64,000 nt of DNA from Siphonodentalium dalli (GCA_032622095.1 CP136068.1:161713465-161777464), one strand, 5' to 3'; positions 45,733 to 57,855 are shown, numbered from the stretch's first letter. A program made the numbers and translations. Notes: generated from the sequence alone by a model not told the origin.

Positions 45733-46572
45733 ACGATGGCAAGGACGGGTACAGCTCTTGCGACATTACCCCATACACGACATGGAACTATTATAGACTG
45801 TGCTAACAGACTGAAACCAGGTTCGAACTACGGTATATCGATCGATCTTCCACCTACTCTTTCAAAACTTAGGGGAAAGCTTCTGAAAAAAGAGCCGAAC
45901 TTCCTCCAGATGAGAAAAAGAAAACCAAACTAGTATACTTAAAGAAAGAGCCCTTCTTGAAGTTAGCACACAGGAAACATGAAACAAACAATTGATTACT
46001 ATACATTATAATAATATGAATTCATTTATGTGAAAGATGTGCGGAGACGAGTTATTGTCAATGGCTTTAAATTCGTTGGTATATAAATGTTCGTGGTTCA
46101 ACCATTTATGACTTTTTTCATGGTTCGTAAATTCGTGGGTCCACCGGTACTATCATTTCCTGACCCACAATAACAATCAAGTCCAGCAAATAGAAGTGCA
46201 GACACCTCGGAGTGCCGTCGGAAATTGCACACTGTATGCGTAATTAGCACATCACGTGTCGAAGCTTTTGTTGCCGACCATCGAGATTGCTAACAACGGG
46301 ATTGTATTACAAAAGCCTATATAAGCTACATGTAGTACAAGGTCGATACAAGGTTTGACCTAGACAAAAATTGGACTACGTTGGTTTTTTACACCATTTT
46401 GAAGAGGAAAATATCCTCTATGACATAACCAAAATCCGCTAACATCCGATTTGAGCATTCATTTTTGTTATAATACAATATGGCGTCCAAGATGGCTGCC
46501 ATTTTCCTACAAGTTAGTTTGATGCAATTATAGTGAGAACATCTTGTCATATGTATATACATGTATAAACAT
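45733..46572. other. No recognisable gene
   Basis: The 65-codon frame at 45736-45933 ends in a basic KKEPNFLQMRKRK but has no family resemblance. The rest is AT-rich non-coding sequence with an AAGATGGCTGCCATTTT phrase near 46490. Confidence 0.4.
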
Positions 46573-47404
46573 GTCCAAGATGGCGACAGGAAGTGGACAT
46601 TTGTACGTTTTTTGCTAATATCTTTAAGATAAGCATTCTGCTGCTTGAAACTGGTTGAGAATTATTACTTTATTTTGTATATTGCATGTTAACTGACCAT
46701 TGAAGCAATTAAATATCCCATTCATGTGATCGCCGCCCCTTCCGCTCACGCATAAATTCGATTTATTTTACCAAATTTAGTTGCGATTTTGCAAGCCATC
46801 TTGAGTAATCATCTCTTTGATACCAAAGATAGTTCAATTTTACTTGAAAAAAACCTGAATTTGCGATATAAAAATCCCATAATTCTGGTAATTTCAGAGG
46901 TTAATATAGTAAAAATTAACCAAGGTGCGTCAGAAATGTTAGTATTCAATGTCTATAATACAGAATAGTCAATTGTTTTCATCAATTACAACTCGTAAGC
47001 CGTTGCATGGCACGCTAGTGCAATATTTACAATTTGTCATATTTTAGCCGCCAATTTGGTAGCCATTTTGAGCCAAAGTGACAACTTTCGTACAATATGG
47101 TTGGAATATCCATAATAAATAGAATTAATCACTTAAATTGCACAGTTCTTCCCATTTCTTGATGAAATATGACTAGAATCCCAATGGTAATTTTTTGAGG
47201 AATTTTATACCGCGTTCCGTAAAATCGAAAGTTTTAGTGATCGGAAGGGGTGGGGACACATGAATGGCATATATAGTTGCTTCAATGGTCAGTGAACATG
47301 CAACATACAAAATCAAGTTACAAATCTCAACCAATTGCAAACAGAAGAAACTGATCTAAATGATAAAAACCTAAAAATTGTCGACTTCCGGTCGCCATCT
47401 TGGA
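46573..47404. mobile_element. Foldback-ended element, TCCAAGATGGCGAC termini
   Basis: TCCAAGATGGCGACAGGAAGT at the left is mirrored by ACTTCCGGTCGCCATCTTGGA at the right. Further blocks also pair: CATGTTAACTGACCATTGAA with 47280-47305, and CCATTCATGTG with CACATGAATGG. Arms are about 160 bp and imperfect, the interior is unrelated, and there is no transposase. Confidence 0.6.
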
Positions 47405-47430
47405 CGAGGAGTACAAACAAGAAGGTGGTG

Positions 47431-47966
47431 TTATGTCTTAGCTTCACAAAATTGACAAAGGCCAAGGATGAGTTGGTTGAAGGTTACTGAGTTGTCTCGG
47501 AGAGCTTGATTGATACTGGGAAGAAGGCTGCCGATCTTCTGTTTGAGTCTGGATCTCTCCTTCGTGTATGTAGGACAAGAGAGCCGATAACATGTTCTCG
47601 GTCTTCTGTACCAAGGTTGCATGTCAGGCAGGTAGGAATTCCTTCAGGATTGAGAAGCCTTAGAGAGGATTTCCCTGAGATGTCATTTCTCCATTCTCCT
47701 GTCACTTTAGCAGCGATTGCCTCGTCTAATGTATTCCGCCAGTCAGACTTGGTTGGAGGGTGTTGCATTATCGAATAAGCTGACGGGAGATTGTACTCTG
47801 TTTGCAGTCGTCTGATATAGGAGAACCAGCTTTTGTCGTTGATGTCTTTCCACAATAAATCGTCATCAAATACATCATAACATGTACCAGTCTCGGCTAC
47901 TTTATCTATAACCCTCCCACTTTCTGACGTGTTGGAGCACCATAAGAAAAAACATAGACTTGACAA
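47431..47966 (-). pseudogene. LINE ORF2 C-terminal fragment, CR1/L2-like
   Basis: The 160-codon frame contains SWFSYIRRLQTEYNLPSAYS, PPTKSDWRNTLDEAI and CLTCNLGTEDREHVI, matching the post-RT region of CR1/L2-type LINEs, with a CxxC...H zinc-binding remnant. The last part is frameshifted (47431-47622 continues in another frame). No RT core remains. Confidence 0.7.
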
Positions 47967-47984
47967 AACTAGACAAAACTAAAT

Positions 47985-49170
47985 ATCATGGATACATACA
48001 TGACAACCTGTACCAGGAAATCCACTCAGCTGGAAATGAACTGTAGACATAAGTGCTCAAATGCGTAGCTATATCAAGTCTCCCAATCTCCAGAAGTAGA
48101 AGGGTTCCAGTAAAGAAAACCTGGAACGAAGCAATCACAACAGCGGTAAAAACCAGTCAAGCCGCCTTCTTCAGATGGAAGCAAGCTGGGCGACCACAGA
48201 GATGACAGTATAACACTACTCCACACGAAGCAAGCCAAAAAACAACTTAGGAAAACCCAGCGTCGATATTTCGCACAAACTCGCCAAGATCAGCTAACAG
48301 CGATAATGGAAGCCAAGGACGAACCAAAGATATTCTTCAACCTGATTAAAAAACAACGATCCTCCAAATCCGAACACATACTTGAACCGATGAACAAATA
48401 TACAACACTCCAGAAGACATAATTCAGGGCTGGGATCCAAATTTCTCTCCAAAACACAAGAAACCTCTCCAGAATAGCCGTCACCTGTAATAGTCAAGGA
48501 ATCACTACTCCATCAGTTACCTAAAACTGAAGTATATCAGGCCATCAAGAATCTTAACAACAACAAAACCTCAGATATCTTCGGAATAGCAGCTGAACAC
48601 ATCAAAAATTCTCCTGACGCAGTTATTACATACATACATCAAAAACCTGCTCAACCTCCTAATAAAGAGAAGATCGATCCCATCTATCTATCCTCAAGGA
48701 GGGCATCCTGGCACCAGTATACAAGAAAGATGACCCGCACCTTCCAACCAACTACAGATGCATCCCCGTCACACCTCTCTTACTAAAGATCCTGGAACAT
48801 GTTCTCAACATTAGGCACAATAAAGTTATCTCGAATGACCAATCACGACTCCAGTCTGGCTTCACGAAGAGTACTTCATGTCTGAACTCTGCGCTATTTG
48901 TCACTGAATGCATCAACGAAGCGGTACATACCAAAATAACCACTGATCCCAATCACGCTTGATGCTCAGAAAGCATTTGACGTCGTTGATCATAATATCT
49001 TGCTCAGAAAGCTGTACCTGGACGGTATCACTGGCTCAGATTGGGTACTGCTACAGAACCTATATACCGGCATGACATCTCGAGTGAAATGGCAAAACCA
49101 GCTCTCCACCCCGTTCAGCATAGCACAAGGTGTACGTCAAGGAGTAATCTTATCAACAGCGCATTACAAA
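47985..49170 (+). pseudogene. LINE reverse transcriptase, first part, heavily broken
   Basis: Plus-strand translation in several frames gives the region before the RT (VKTSQAAFFRWKQAG, EAKDEPKIFFNLIKKQRS), then ILAPVYKKDD, NYRCIPVTPLLLKILEH and SGFTKSTS. The stretch LDAQKAFDVVDHNILL holds motif A, followed by FSIAQGVRQGVILST. At least four frameshifts or stops are present. It breaks off at 49170 and resumes at 51916 with the segment that should follow. Confidence 0.7.
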
Positions 49171-49360
49171 AGGTTAGGATAGGATAATATTTTATTTCGT
49201 AATACATTATACATTAATACATTATAATATAGGTATAAGTCAATTAGTATACGTAATGTGTGGAGTGCCGTGGCCTATGATGGCCGTCTACCCGGCACCC
49301 CTGACTGACAGAATACAGTTAATAATGGCTACATAAAGAATTTAAATATTTCACTATAAT
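49171..49360 (-). mobile_element. LINE 3' end inserted in the plus-strand LINE
   Basis: Read on the minus strand: CAGGGGTGCCGGGTAGACGG, then AATACATTATAATG repeats, AATAAAATATTATCC and a short (TATCC)n tail. It begins the 2.7-kb block that splits the plus-strand LINE. Sequence up to about 49670 may be more of this insertion; no frame is recognised in it. Confidence 0.5.
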
Positions 49361-49671
49361 TTTCAGATTAGATTAATATTTAAATTGAATTTAGATATAG
49401 ATATGGATTCCAGCGAATAAACAGATATGTGTTAGTTGTGTGGATAGAAATGGATTTGAATGAATATGCAACGGTAAATTGTCTCATTTACTAGTTTTGG
49501 AGTAGGTTTTGGCTGTATTTACTAAGGGGAGTTTATAAAGCTTTGCCTATACACTATGTTTATAACTGTTACAGTTGAATTCCCGTAGTATATACAGCCA
49601 TGCGTTGGACGTGATTTTGCAGGATATAAGTCGTATTACTCGGGTAATTTAATGTGAGGCAATTTTAGCAT

Positions 49672-50726
49672 TTAAAGTTACCCTCACACATAGCGATCAC
49701 CAGTTGCGTATGGTTGCGAATAAAAAATAGTGGTCATAAGTTCCGAACGCAACTCACACGCAACTAATAAGTTTTATAGGTTTGAAGTACGCAACAAGCA
49801 CGCATGTGATCGCAGACACACGCAGAGTAAGTTCGGAAATTTTGAACATGTTCAATAATTCTCTGCGAATGCCTGCGATCAATTTATACGCAACAGGGAC
49901 GCAACAGGTACGCTACGCACGCAACACGATCGCAACAGGTACGCAACTCATAAGTTATGAACGCAGGTGATCGCATGTCCAAATTTGAGGTATCTGGCCA
50001 GGTTTTGGTACCGTACATGTTGCGAATGTGTTGCGTACCTGTTGCGATCATTTTGCGATCGTGTTGCGTGCCTGTTGCGATCCTGTTGCGTGTGTAGCGT
50101 ACCCCAACCTATTGTGCTTATTCCCAGCGTATCCCCAACCTATGCCCTGCGTATCCAACCTATTAGTTGCGTGTGAGTTGCGTGTTAGTTGCGTACTACA
50201 TGCGTGTTGAGAAATGGTATAAATAGTGGGCCTTTCTAGATCCGTGTCAGTTGTTGTTGACATCACTTGTGGGGTCACTTTTATCTGATTTCTTGGTAGC
50301 TTTCTACATGTTGACTCTTCGATGACCAAATCAGTACTGAAGAAAATAATGAATCGGCTCAGCTTTTATAGGTTTTTATCACGTGACAGATATTCGCAAA
50401 TACCACGCAACTAGCACGCAGGTCAAACGCAACTTGTAAGTTTTGAACGCAACTCAAACACAACTCGTAAGTTATGCACGCAACTCACACGCAACTCGCA
50501 CGCAACTCGCACACAACTCGTACGCCGGTGATCGCAGATATTGGGGGATCATAAGTTCAGCTCGCAACCCACACGCAACCCACACGCAACTCACACGCAA
50601 CCCATAGGTCGAATAGGTTACAAATTGACAAAATTGTTGATTTCGCTTGTGTTTGGTGCGTATACAAATATTTTTTACACGCAACTCATAGGTTTCGGCA
50701 TACGCTATGGTGTGAGGGTAACTTAA
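49672..50726. mobile_element. TTAA-flanked element packed with GCAAC motifs
   Basis: TTAA at 49672-49675 and 50723-50726 encloses inverted ends GTTACCCTCACAC...ATAGCG. The interior carries about 19 CGCAAC and 11 GTTGCG words, mostly within CACGCAACTCACACGCAACT-type arrays, pointing in one direction at the flanks and the other in the middle (50020-50200). Sequence between is low in information and holds no transposase. All short open frames here are read-throughs of the arrays. Confidence 0.7.
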
Positions 50727-50814
50727 GGTAAGTAGCCAATAGACTATATATCTTCGAAATATTTTTTATCATTTGTGTGTGCAATCAGGGCAGAATTTGT
50801 TTTTGCATTCAATT

Positions 50815-51927
50815 TTATTGGAATACTGTTTGATCAATTCTACACTCATCAGTTTTTTTATAGTTATCTCGACTCCTAATAGTTTTTTGTTTGTTATTAA
50901 CTGAGTTCCAAATATTCGAAAAAGAATGTTCTGGGAGATTTTCTGAAAATGTTGTTCTTGGTGTTGCTTTTGGTCTAATGTTTCCTGTGGCTGCCTGTCT
51001 GCTCTTGGTTCCTAGTTTAACACCGAATGAGTTTTTGAAGGTCCATGGCAGTCTATTATAAGCCCAGTCATGCATGAATACTGACGTTTGGTATGTATAA
51101 ATGTCACAGAATTTCAGAATGTTCATTGTTTTGAAAATGGGTTCTGTGTGACTGTTGTATCTAGCATTGGTTATTGTTCTAATCGCCCTTTTTTGCAATA
51201 AAAATATCTTGTGTGTGGTCGCCACATGACCCCATACCTGAATGCCGTATACCATATGACTGTCGATAAGTGCGTAATATAGCGTTCGCAGTGCGTCACC
51301 CGGAAAGAACTTTTTAACTTTGTTGATACAATAAATAGCTCGAGTCATCTTAGAGCATACAGTTGAAATATGCTTTTTAAACGTGAGATTCTCGTCGATA
51401 TTAAACCCAAAAATTTCAAGGATGTTTCTTCATATATATTCCCTACTCTGTTTAGTTCAGCTGTGTTTATATATAATTTCAAATCTTTCCATTTTTGATC
51501 ATTATTTTCTGGATGAATTAGTATATAGTTACATTTATTTTTATTTATGGAAAGCTTATTACAACAACACCAGTCGTGAATGTTTTTTAGTTCTAAGGTT
51601 TACACGATCTTCAACAAAACTTTTGTCACAGCCTGATGTATATAGGGTTGTATCATCTGCGAATGATAATAAATTTAAAGATGTGGATACTGATATATCG
51701 TTGACATAAATTAAAAAAATTGTTGGTCCAAGTATGGATCCTTGAGGGACACCACATGAAACTTTGGATAGACTGGAAATGTTTCCACTATAATCTGTAT
51801 ATTGTCGCCTCTCTGATAGGTAGCCTCTAAACCAACTATTAGCAGTCCCCTGATACCAACGGTTTAATAACAATCTCCTGTTACAACTGGAATCAAATTT
51901 TAAAGTTGCAACCATCGGCGATATCAA
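50815..51927 (-). pseudogene. CR1/L2-like LINE reverse transcriptase and C-terminal region
   Basis: Frame 51559-51927 has SWFRGYLSERRQ, CGVPQGSILGP and SFADDTTLY (RT motifs B and C). A frameshifted stretch (HDWCCCNKLSINKNKCNY) leads to frame 50815-51348 with YYALIDSHMVYGIQVWG and LQKRAIRTITNARYNSHTEP, the standard thumb and connection of this family. It is 5'-truncated at about 51927 within the plus-strand LINE. Confidence 0.8.
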
Positions 51928-52561
51928 GATTCCCCATACGACCTGCGCTTATGATATTGCCTTGATGTCATATTCCTCAGTAGAGGCGCAACATCAAATT
52001 GATGCAATGGACAATTTCTCACGAAACAACCGATACAACATCAATGCTGCAAAAATTACATGCATCGTTTACAACGCCAAGTTGACTCAAAATCTTCAAA
52101 TCTTTGAAAAGGGTATTCTGCAACCACTGCTGACAAAAAACCTGGGTTTTACAAGAAACCCGAAGAGTACCACTGACATCGAAGAAAAAACTCATCCTTG
52201 GTCGACGTACTGCATATGCACTGATGGGCTCCGGTATGCATGATCAAACTGGAATCACACAGCTGGTAGAAGCTAAATTATGGAAAAATCTACGTTGTCC
52301 CACGCCTCGTCTATGGTCTAGAATCAATTATACTTACAAATACACAATTCAGCAAACTAGACATATTCCAGGATAAAATGCTCCGTCAATTACAGATTCT
52401 TCCAACAAGAACAGCACTAACTACAGTAAAAGCAATTCTTGGCATCCCGCCACTATCTGTCATCATTCACAAGAACATGCTCAACCTATTCCTACGAATT
52501 GCATGGTCTCCAGGCTCAACCGAACATCAGATAGCTTGTCGCCAACTAGCCGTGGGACGTT
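51916..52561 (+). pseudogene. LINE reverse transcriptase, second part (continues 47985-49170)
   Basis: Plus-strand frames give AYDIALMSYSSVEAQHQIDA (motif C, YADD-equivalent degraded), NRYNINAAKITCIVYN, then QDKMLRQLQILPTRTALTTV and HKNMLNLFLRIAW. This is the continuation expected after the RT part ending at 49170. It ends abruptly at about 52561 against the opposite-strand LINE. Confidence 0.65.
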
Positions 52562-53170
52562 GATGGACTTTATTATACGATTTCCTTGTTTTGTGGCTAG
52601 TAGGTAATCTATTTTGGTGTACTGTGGCCTGAGTCATGGAAGGAAGTTGGCTTTCTGGCTGAAGAGTTGAGAGTTTAAAGTTAGTGCAGAAATCTCTGAG
52701 TTTGACATCGTGTTCGTTCCCAGGACGAAGTTGCAAGGAGCCATTCACGTCACCGCATACAAATATAGCATGGGTCGATCTAAATTTTGTCACTATTTCT
52801 TCCGCTTCAATTAGGTTGGCTGTGTATTCCGATATTGAGTATGCACATATGATGCAGAGTGGAGGGGAAGTGACCACGTCGAGAGCTGCTGTTCTGGGAC
52901 TGCCATCAGGAAGTTTCCTAATCTTGACATTTAGATTGTTGTTGTATAGAATAGCGACTCCTCCGTAGCCCCGGGGTACTTGAACTGGTGATATGGTGTC
53001 ATTTGAGTCAACTGCCTTTGCATGGAGTGGTTTGTGGATATCTTTGTGAGGATGTCGAGTTGGAAATCAAATAGCCAGTGTTCCTGGATGCACATGATGT
53101 CAATGTCATTCAGTAGGGTTTGTAGATATACAGTGTTGCTCTGAACGTTTTTGATGTTGAGAGTCGCTAT
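52562..53170 (-). pseudogene. LINE APE endonuclease, N-terminal part
   Basis: Minus-strand frames give IATLNIKNVQSN, IDIMCIQEHWLF (catalytic Glu), RGYGGVAILYNN, AALDVVTSPPLCIICAYS and IFVCGDVNGSL (GDxN motif). A frameshift near 52960-52990 splits it, and the domain is truncated before the SDH motif at the 52562 junction. Confidence 0.75.
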
Positions 53171-54278
53171 GATAATCTCTTTCTCCCCTCCGCGGTTGGG
53201 GCCCGGCCGTACTCTAAAAAAGACTGTGTACTGGCACTGGAATCTGGGCTGGTCACGAATACGTTTACTTTTCTGCTTTCAGGTGTGTTCGGAAGAGATG
53301 GTGCAGGACAGGTTGCTCCCTTTGGTGACCTCTTAGGTGTAGAGTGTTCTCTTGAAATGGGAGCTGCTGGGGGTTGTTCGAGCTTATTCGTTGGTAGGTT
53401 TTCTGTCGTGAATGTCACTCTTCTGTGTTGCGGCTGTTCGTGTCCCTTGGTTGTCTTATGTGCCTCTCTAAATCTCGGGGGTTGTCGGTACTTATACGAG
53501 GATCCTGATTTAGCGCCTGAGGCTTTCCTATAGCTATCTACCGATATGAATGTGTCTTTGGATGGGTAGCTTGCTGGTAGCCTGCTGGTAGTTTGTCGTT
53601 GCCTGACTTTGTGGTGGATAGACAGGGGTGGCTGTATCTGCCAGAAATAAGGAGGATGCATGTGGTGGCAGTTGTGTCCAGCGAAGTTGTGTGCTGGTGG
53701 CTGCATTGGCGGAGGTGGTCCCATCGGTGCTTGCCAAGTGCTGATATGCGTTCCATTGTTGTTCGCATAAGGTTGTACCATACTGTTGAGTGTAGTTAGG
53801 AAGAGGTTCGTATTCAGGGCCTGCTGCTCTAGTTTGTTCATTCTTGCCTTCAGGTGCTCGATCTCGAGTTCCCGTACTCGGTATTGAAGAGAAAATATAG
53901 CGTCTTCTGAGTCAGAATCGTTACATGAGCTATGTATTTGTTGGTTTGGTCGTTGAGGTGGTGTATATTGGATATTACCTCCTATGTTGGCAGTCGACTG
54001 CAACCTTAAGATACGGTTGAGTCCTCAAATTCACTCAAGCGAGTTTCAAGTTTCGAGATAATGGAGTTTGCGAGGTTTAGCTGTTCTAGTATTACCGACG
54101 AGGGGCTGGGTAATCTTTGCTTTGGGTTTTGGCTTCGTTGAAGGACTTGTTTCCTTCTTGTTTGGAGGGGAAACGCCTTTTCGTATTTGTTGGATCTCTA
54201 TTGTCTCATCAGATGTTTTCAATATGTGAGTTTGCTGGATCTCCTGTACTGTACAATGCGGGGACAGGATCTCATCTT
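53167..54278 (-). pseudogene. LINE ORF1, C-terminal part with coiled coil
   Basis: A 278-codon frame (53167-54003). Residues 38-75 form a heptad-like coiled coil (YRVRELEIEHLKARMNKLEQ), followed by proline-, glutamine- and histidine-rich sequence and a basic Ser/Pro tail. The linking stretch 54004-54278 is open in other frames (KKETSPSTKPKPKAK), so frameshifts separate it from the PHD part. The frame ends where the endonuclease ORF begins, as expected for ORF1/ORF2. Confidence 0.65.
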
Positions 54279-55193
54279 CTATAGGGGGTGGGCGGAGAGG
54301 ATGTCAGGCTCATCATCTCTGTGTGTAACATCAGCATGTATTGAATAGTTTATAGAGATTTCAGGAGGATTCCCTTGAGTTGTGTGGGAAGAGTTGTGAG
54401 ATTCATTGGATGCAGGTGGCGATGTGTGCGTCTGGTAGAGAGTTAAGTGTCGACAGGTGAGACAGCTATACTTGGGTGTGCCCTCATAAAATTTCGCTAA
54501 GTCTTCGTCGAGATACCCATGCTGGCATATATCGCATTGGAGCCCCTTCTGGTTGTTCTCGACCTTCATGTTGCATTGGGAACATGTTTCACATATTGAA
54601 TTGTCGTAATTATCTTCTAGGTTCTCATCAGAGGGATGTCGGGTAGGATAATATTGTTGCGATGTTAGCTTGGGAGGGTCACCGCATGCATATGGAGGTG
54701 CTCTTCCAGGGTCATCAATACTTTCCTTCACACATCGATCAATGAGTGCAGCTATGTATCCGTCGAGTATAGACATTTCCGGCTTCTTAATATTGTCAAT
54801 GAGTTCCGGTAGGATATCATCTTGGAAGATGGATGTAGCCCTACCATTCACGAGAAGAGCGCACTGCGTATGGTACATATTTATGGTGAATTTTATACGT
54901 TTTCCAGGTAGGCCGGTGGCTAGTCTGCTTTGGCATTGGATCACGACTTCTGGATTGATGTTATTGTTGTCGAGGGAGTTTCGGACGGATGCAATGATGT
55001 TGTGCTTCACAACCAATTGGGGTTGACTGAAGGTATGCACAATTTCTTCTTTTATTAGATAGTAACAGCCCGCCCTGCATTCGATCTTTAGTTGAGTTCC
55101 TTTATCTTTGGGGATGATGTTGATGAAAGGGTTATTACATGTTTGTCGGGTCGTCTGGATGGTGTTTTGTGGGTTCAGTGTATAGTTCTTCAC
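54279..55193 (-). pseudogene. LINE ORF1, N-terminal part with PHD-like zinc finger
   Basis: The 304-codon frame carries CETCSQCNMKVENNQKGLQC then CQHGY...YSCLTC, a PHD-type cysteine cluster at about residues 200-250 (the usual His and aromatic residues are partly altered). The first 170 residues show a segment like those found ahead of the finger in invertebrate CR1/L2-like ORF1 proteins. It reads into ORF1's C-terminal half through a frameshift. PHD fingers in LINE ORF1 proteins are known from several animals. Confidence 0.65.
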
Positions 55194-55480
55194 TATGTAG
55201 GGTGGATTTGCAAACCCATCGATACATCAGACCTCCGCATAGCTTGTCGAGCCGATGAGCGAGTCGACCCGTGGATTGATGTGGCAATTGGCCCTTGGAT
55301 GGATGTGGTATTAGTAACTATGGTGGGTCCGTGGCACATAGAATCTAGCAAGGCTCGATGTGGGCTCAAAGTGGCATTTGAAATCATGGCAGGTTACAAA
55401 TTAATAGTCTTCGTAAGTTGTAAGTTATGGATTGAGAGTTGCTACTGCTAGTTGAATGTTAATAAAAATATAGATACTGA
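55194..55480 (-). other. Probable 5' UTR of the ORF1-bearing LINE
   Basis: Sequence upstream of ORF1 on the minus strand with no coding signal. The element's 5' end is not marked by an obvious target duplication. Confidence 0.35.
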
Positions 55481-56354
55481 TGATAAAATGTTCATTAGGT
55501 TGATAAGATTACACAGAAATACCACGGTAATAAGTGGATTGAAGGTTCATAAATTTGATGAAATTTTAAAATCAATATTTTAAAATCAATATGGGCGCTG
55601 CAGCTCTTTCGGAGGGCGGGATGAAAAAGTTTCTAAGATCGCTAAAAATAGTTCTGGAACTGACAATATGAAGGTCTATGCTCGCGATAAGACACTGCGT
55701 ATATATAAAACAGCGTTCACTTAGATGGACACTGGTAAAACAACACAACAGTAAAATCTTGGAGCATCCTTCGAATAAGTCCTTTCCTCATGAGCCTCGA
55801 TCTCGGAATCCATCTTGAACGCTATCTTGAATTACAAACAAATGTTCCAAGCAGATTTTAGCGGATTTTGGATATTTTATAGAGGATATCTTCCTCTTCA
55901 AAATTGTATAAAAACCAACTTATTCCAAATATTTTCTAGGTTGACTCTAAAATTAGAGTCTATCGACCAGACTACAGGTGAAAGTCTCTCTCCTCAAAAC
56001 AATCATTGCGAGAATTGAGATTATTTACCGATTCCAACATCTGAATAATCTGTACCATATAAAAGGGTCAAAAAGCGTCAACTACATCATGCAAATATGT
56101 CGCTTAAAATCTGGTTTAAAAAGTAGACATGTGATTGTGTCGGGTTTCAAAAAACGCTGGACTGTGATATGTAACTATTAATATAATACATCTATTAGCA
56201 GCTGAACGACAGGGGAGAGGAGCTCTGATAAGTTCCGTAACTTGTGCTCCGCTCCTCTGCGGCACCACTTATATGTATGTTTATAATAATATGTGTAATT
56301 TATACTGTTACAATTGTGGGTCACAATAAAATATGTTAAAAAAAAAAAAAAAAA
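55481..56354 (+). mobile_element. Poly(A)-tailed retroelement 3' end
   Basis: A plus-strand AATAAA (56325-56330) precedes a 17-A tail (56338-56354). The preceding GGGAGAGGAGCTCTGATAAG / GCTCCGCTCCTCTGCGGCAC stretch is typical of LINE 3' regions and can form a stem. The left boundary is arbitrary and no motif-bearing frame was found. Confidence 0.5.
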
Positions 56355-56370
56355 CAGTTAGCCAAATTAA

Positions 56371-56545
56371 TTTCGGCCAGCCTGAACGCTAATGTAAAGG
56401 GTATTGCAAATTGAGATAAGCAATTGTTTATTCGGATAATTAACATCAAGGTGAGATTCCGTAAAACGTAGTATATCGTACTCACCAATAACATCTGATA
56501 TATGCCGAATTTTGTTTCTTATGCTTCTAGTGTTACTGTGAATAC
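56371..56545 (-). pseudogene. LINE APE endonuclease 5' fragment
   Basis: Minus-strand translation gives CIHSNTRSIRNKIRHISDVI, then EYDILRFTESHLD, the first conserved block of an APE endonuclease (N and E residues). It is interrupted on its downstream side by the poly(A) element ending at 56354. Confidence 0.6.
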
Positions 56546-56559
56546 ATGAGATTGGAGTG

Positions 56560-56989
56560 GTAAAGGGGGCATATAACTCTCATGTGCTTGGGTTTATATT
56601 CCCAGCGAGAGCGAATGAGTTATGCCAGAAATGCTACAATCACATTATGAAAAGAGAGTTGACACAAGCGAATCCAAACTTGGTCAGATTACCACGTTGT
56701 ACGACTGAAAAGTCTCATTCGTGATCACACAATATATATCCGAATACAAAACTGACTTCCCTTCACGGCGACATCATGTCCAGGTATGTTGTCGTGAGTG
56801 CGGTACGCTGTCGGATCGGGAGCCGACATAAATGGCTGACCCGTGTACATGGGTGACTATGTGCACGTTAAAGAACCCGGCTGTAGGTTAGATTAGCCCA
56901 CCAAAGCACCGACCACAGTCGAGACCTGGACCCTGTCTGTAATACCCGAAAGGGGAGTTGACAGGTAATTCTAGATAGATAGATAGATG
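56560..56989 (+). mobile_element. SINE- or LINE-like fragment with (ATAG)n tail
   Basis: It contains GTGCACGTTAAAGAACCCGG, a phrase common in 3' portions of animal SINEs and LINEs, and ends in GATAGATAGATAG. No pol III boxes were found at the left side, so the element type is uncertain. Confidence 0.4.
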
Positions 56990-57855
56990 TACACACTAAA
57001 TCTAGTTGGATAAGAAGTTATCCAACAGTCAATCAACCGTTGTATGCCCACAGCACCTATCTACGTTGTGTGAAAAGTTGCATACACTTTTACACAACGT
57101 TGCATATATATTTACTACCAACGGTTGTATGTTAATTATACAACGTGTTGGATGCAATTTCACACAACACTCAATCCACGTTAATTGCCCACAGCACCTA
57201 TCTACGTTTATTGAACTGTTGGGTGTTGGGTAGAGTTGGATGACATTTGTTGATTGGAAAGTTTACCCAACGTTGATTGGAAAGTAAAATTGGGCAAGAC
57301 GTCGTGGATAGCTTTGCCAGTATAGTATACCTTTGTTATAATTATTCTTTGTACGACACACTGATTATGTAGGCTTTATGTGTTGAGTGTATGAGTGTAC
57401 TACTTTAGTCAAATTAGTGCCGTCAGCAGTTGTGTATATTTGTAAACTTCAAAATTTGGCAAATATAAATAAATATACACTCAATACATAAAGCCTACAT
57501 AATCAGTGTATCGTACACATAATAATTATAACAAAGGTATACTATACCGGCAAAGCTATCCACGACGTCTTACCCCATTTTCCAGTCGCTCAGGAGTTTT
57601 TTCACGCAGTTGTCCATCTTGTTTTGAAATATTTGGAGCCAAAAACTGGCATGATCACCCGCACCGGAAACGCGCTGCTATTGGATGACCCGGTCACGTG
57701 GCGGTTTTATCCAATGTGGTATGAAAGTAATACCACAGAAGACAGTTCACGCAATCAGTTGTGTACATCGTACTAAACTGTTGGATAATAAGTACACAAC
57801 AAATTCGCACACAACGAGTTGTATACAACGTTCATCCAACTAGATTTAGGGTGTA
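56990..57855. mobile_element. TA-flanked foldback element with internal palindrome
   Basis: TA at each side encloses ends CACACTAAATCTAGTTGGAT and CACCCTAAATCTAGTTGGAT (the right one read inward). Subterminal regions are rich in ACAACGTTG-like words. Nested inside, 57296-57395 and 57475-57571 are long, nearly perfect inverted arms starting AAGACGTCGTGGATAGCTTT, probably a second palindromic element. No transposase. Confidence 0.7.

Noticed and set aside
49782-50684. Several cysteine-rich open frames
   Set aside because: They are read-throughs of the GCAAC/GTTGC arrays.
52562-55193. Twin-priming inversion linking the plus-strand RT and minus-strand ORF1/endonuclease as one LINE
   Set aside because: In twin priming the inverted 5' part should lie on the 5' side of the plus-strand RT; here it lies beyond its 3' end, so two separate elements are more likely.
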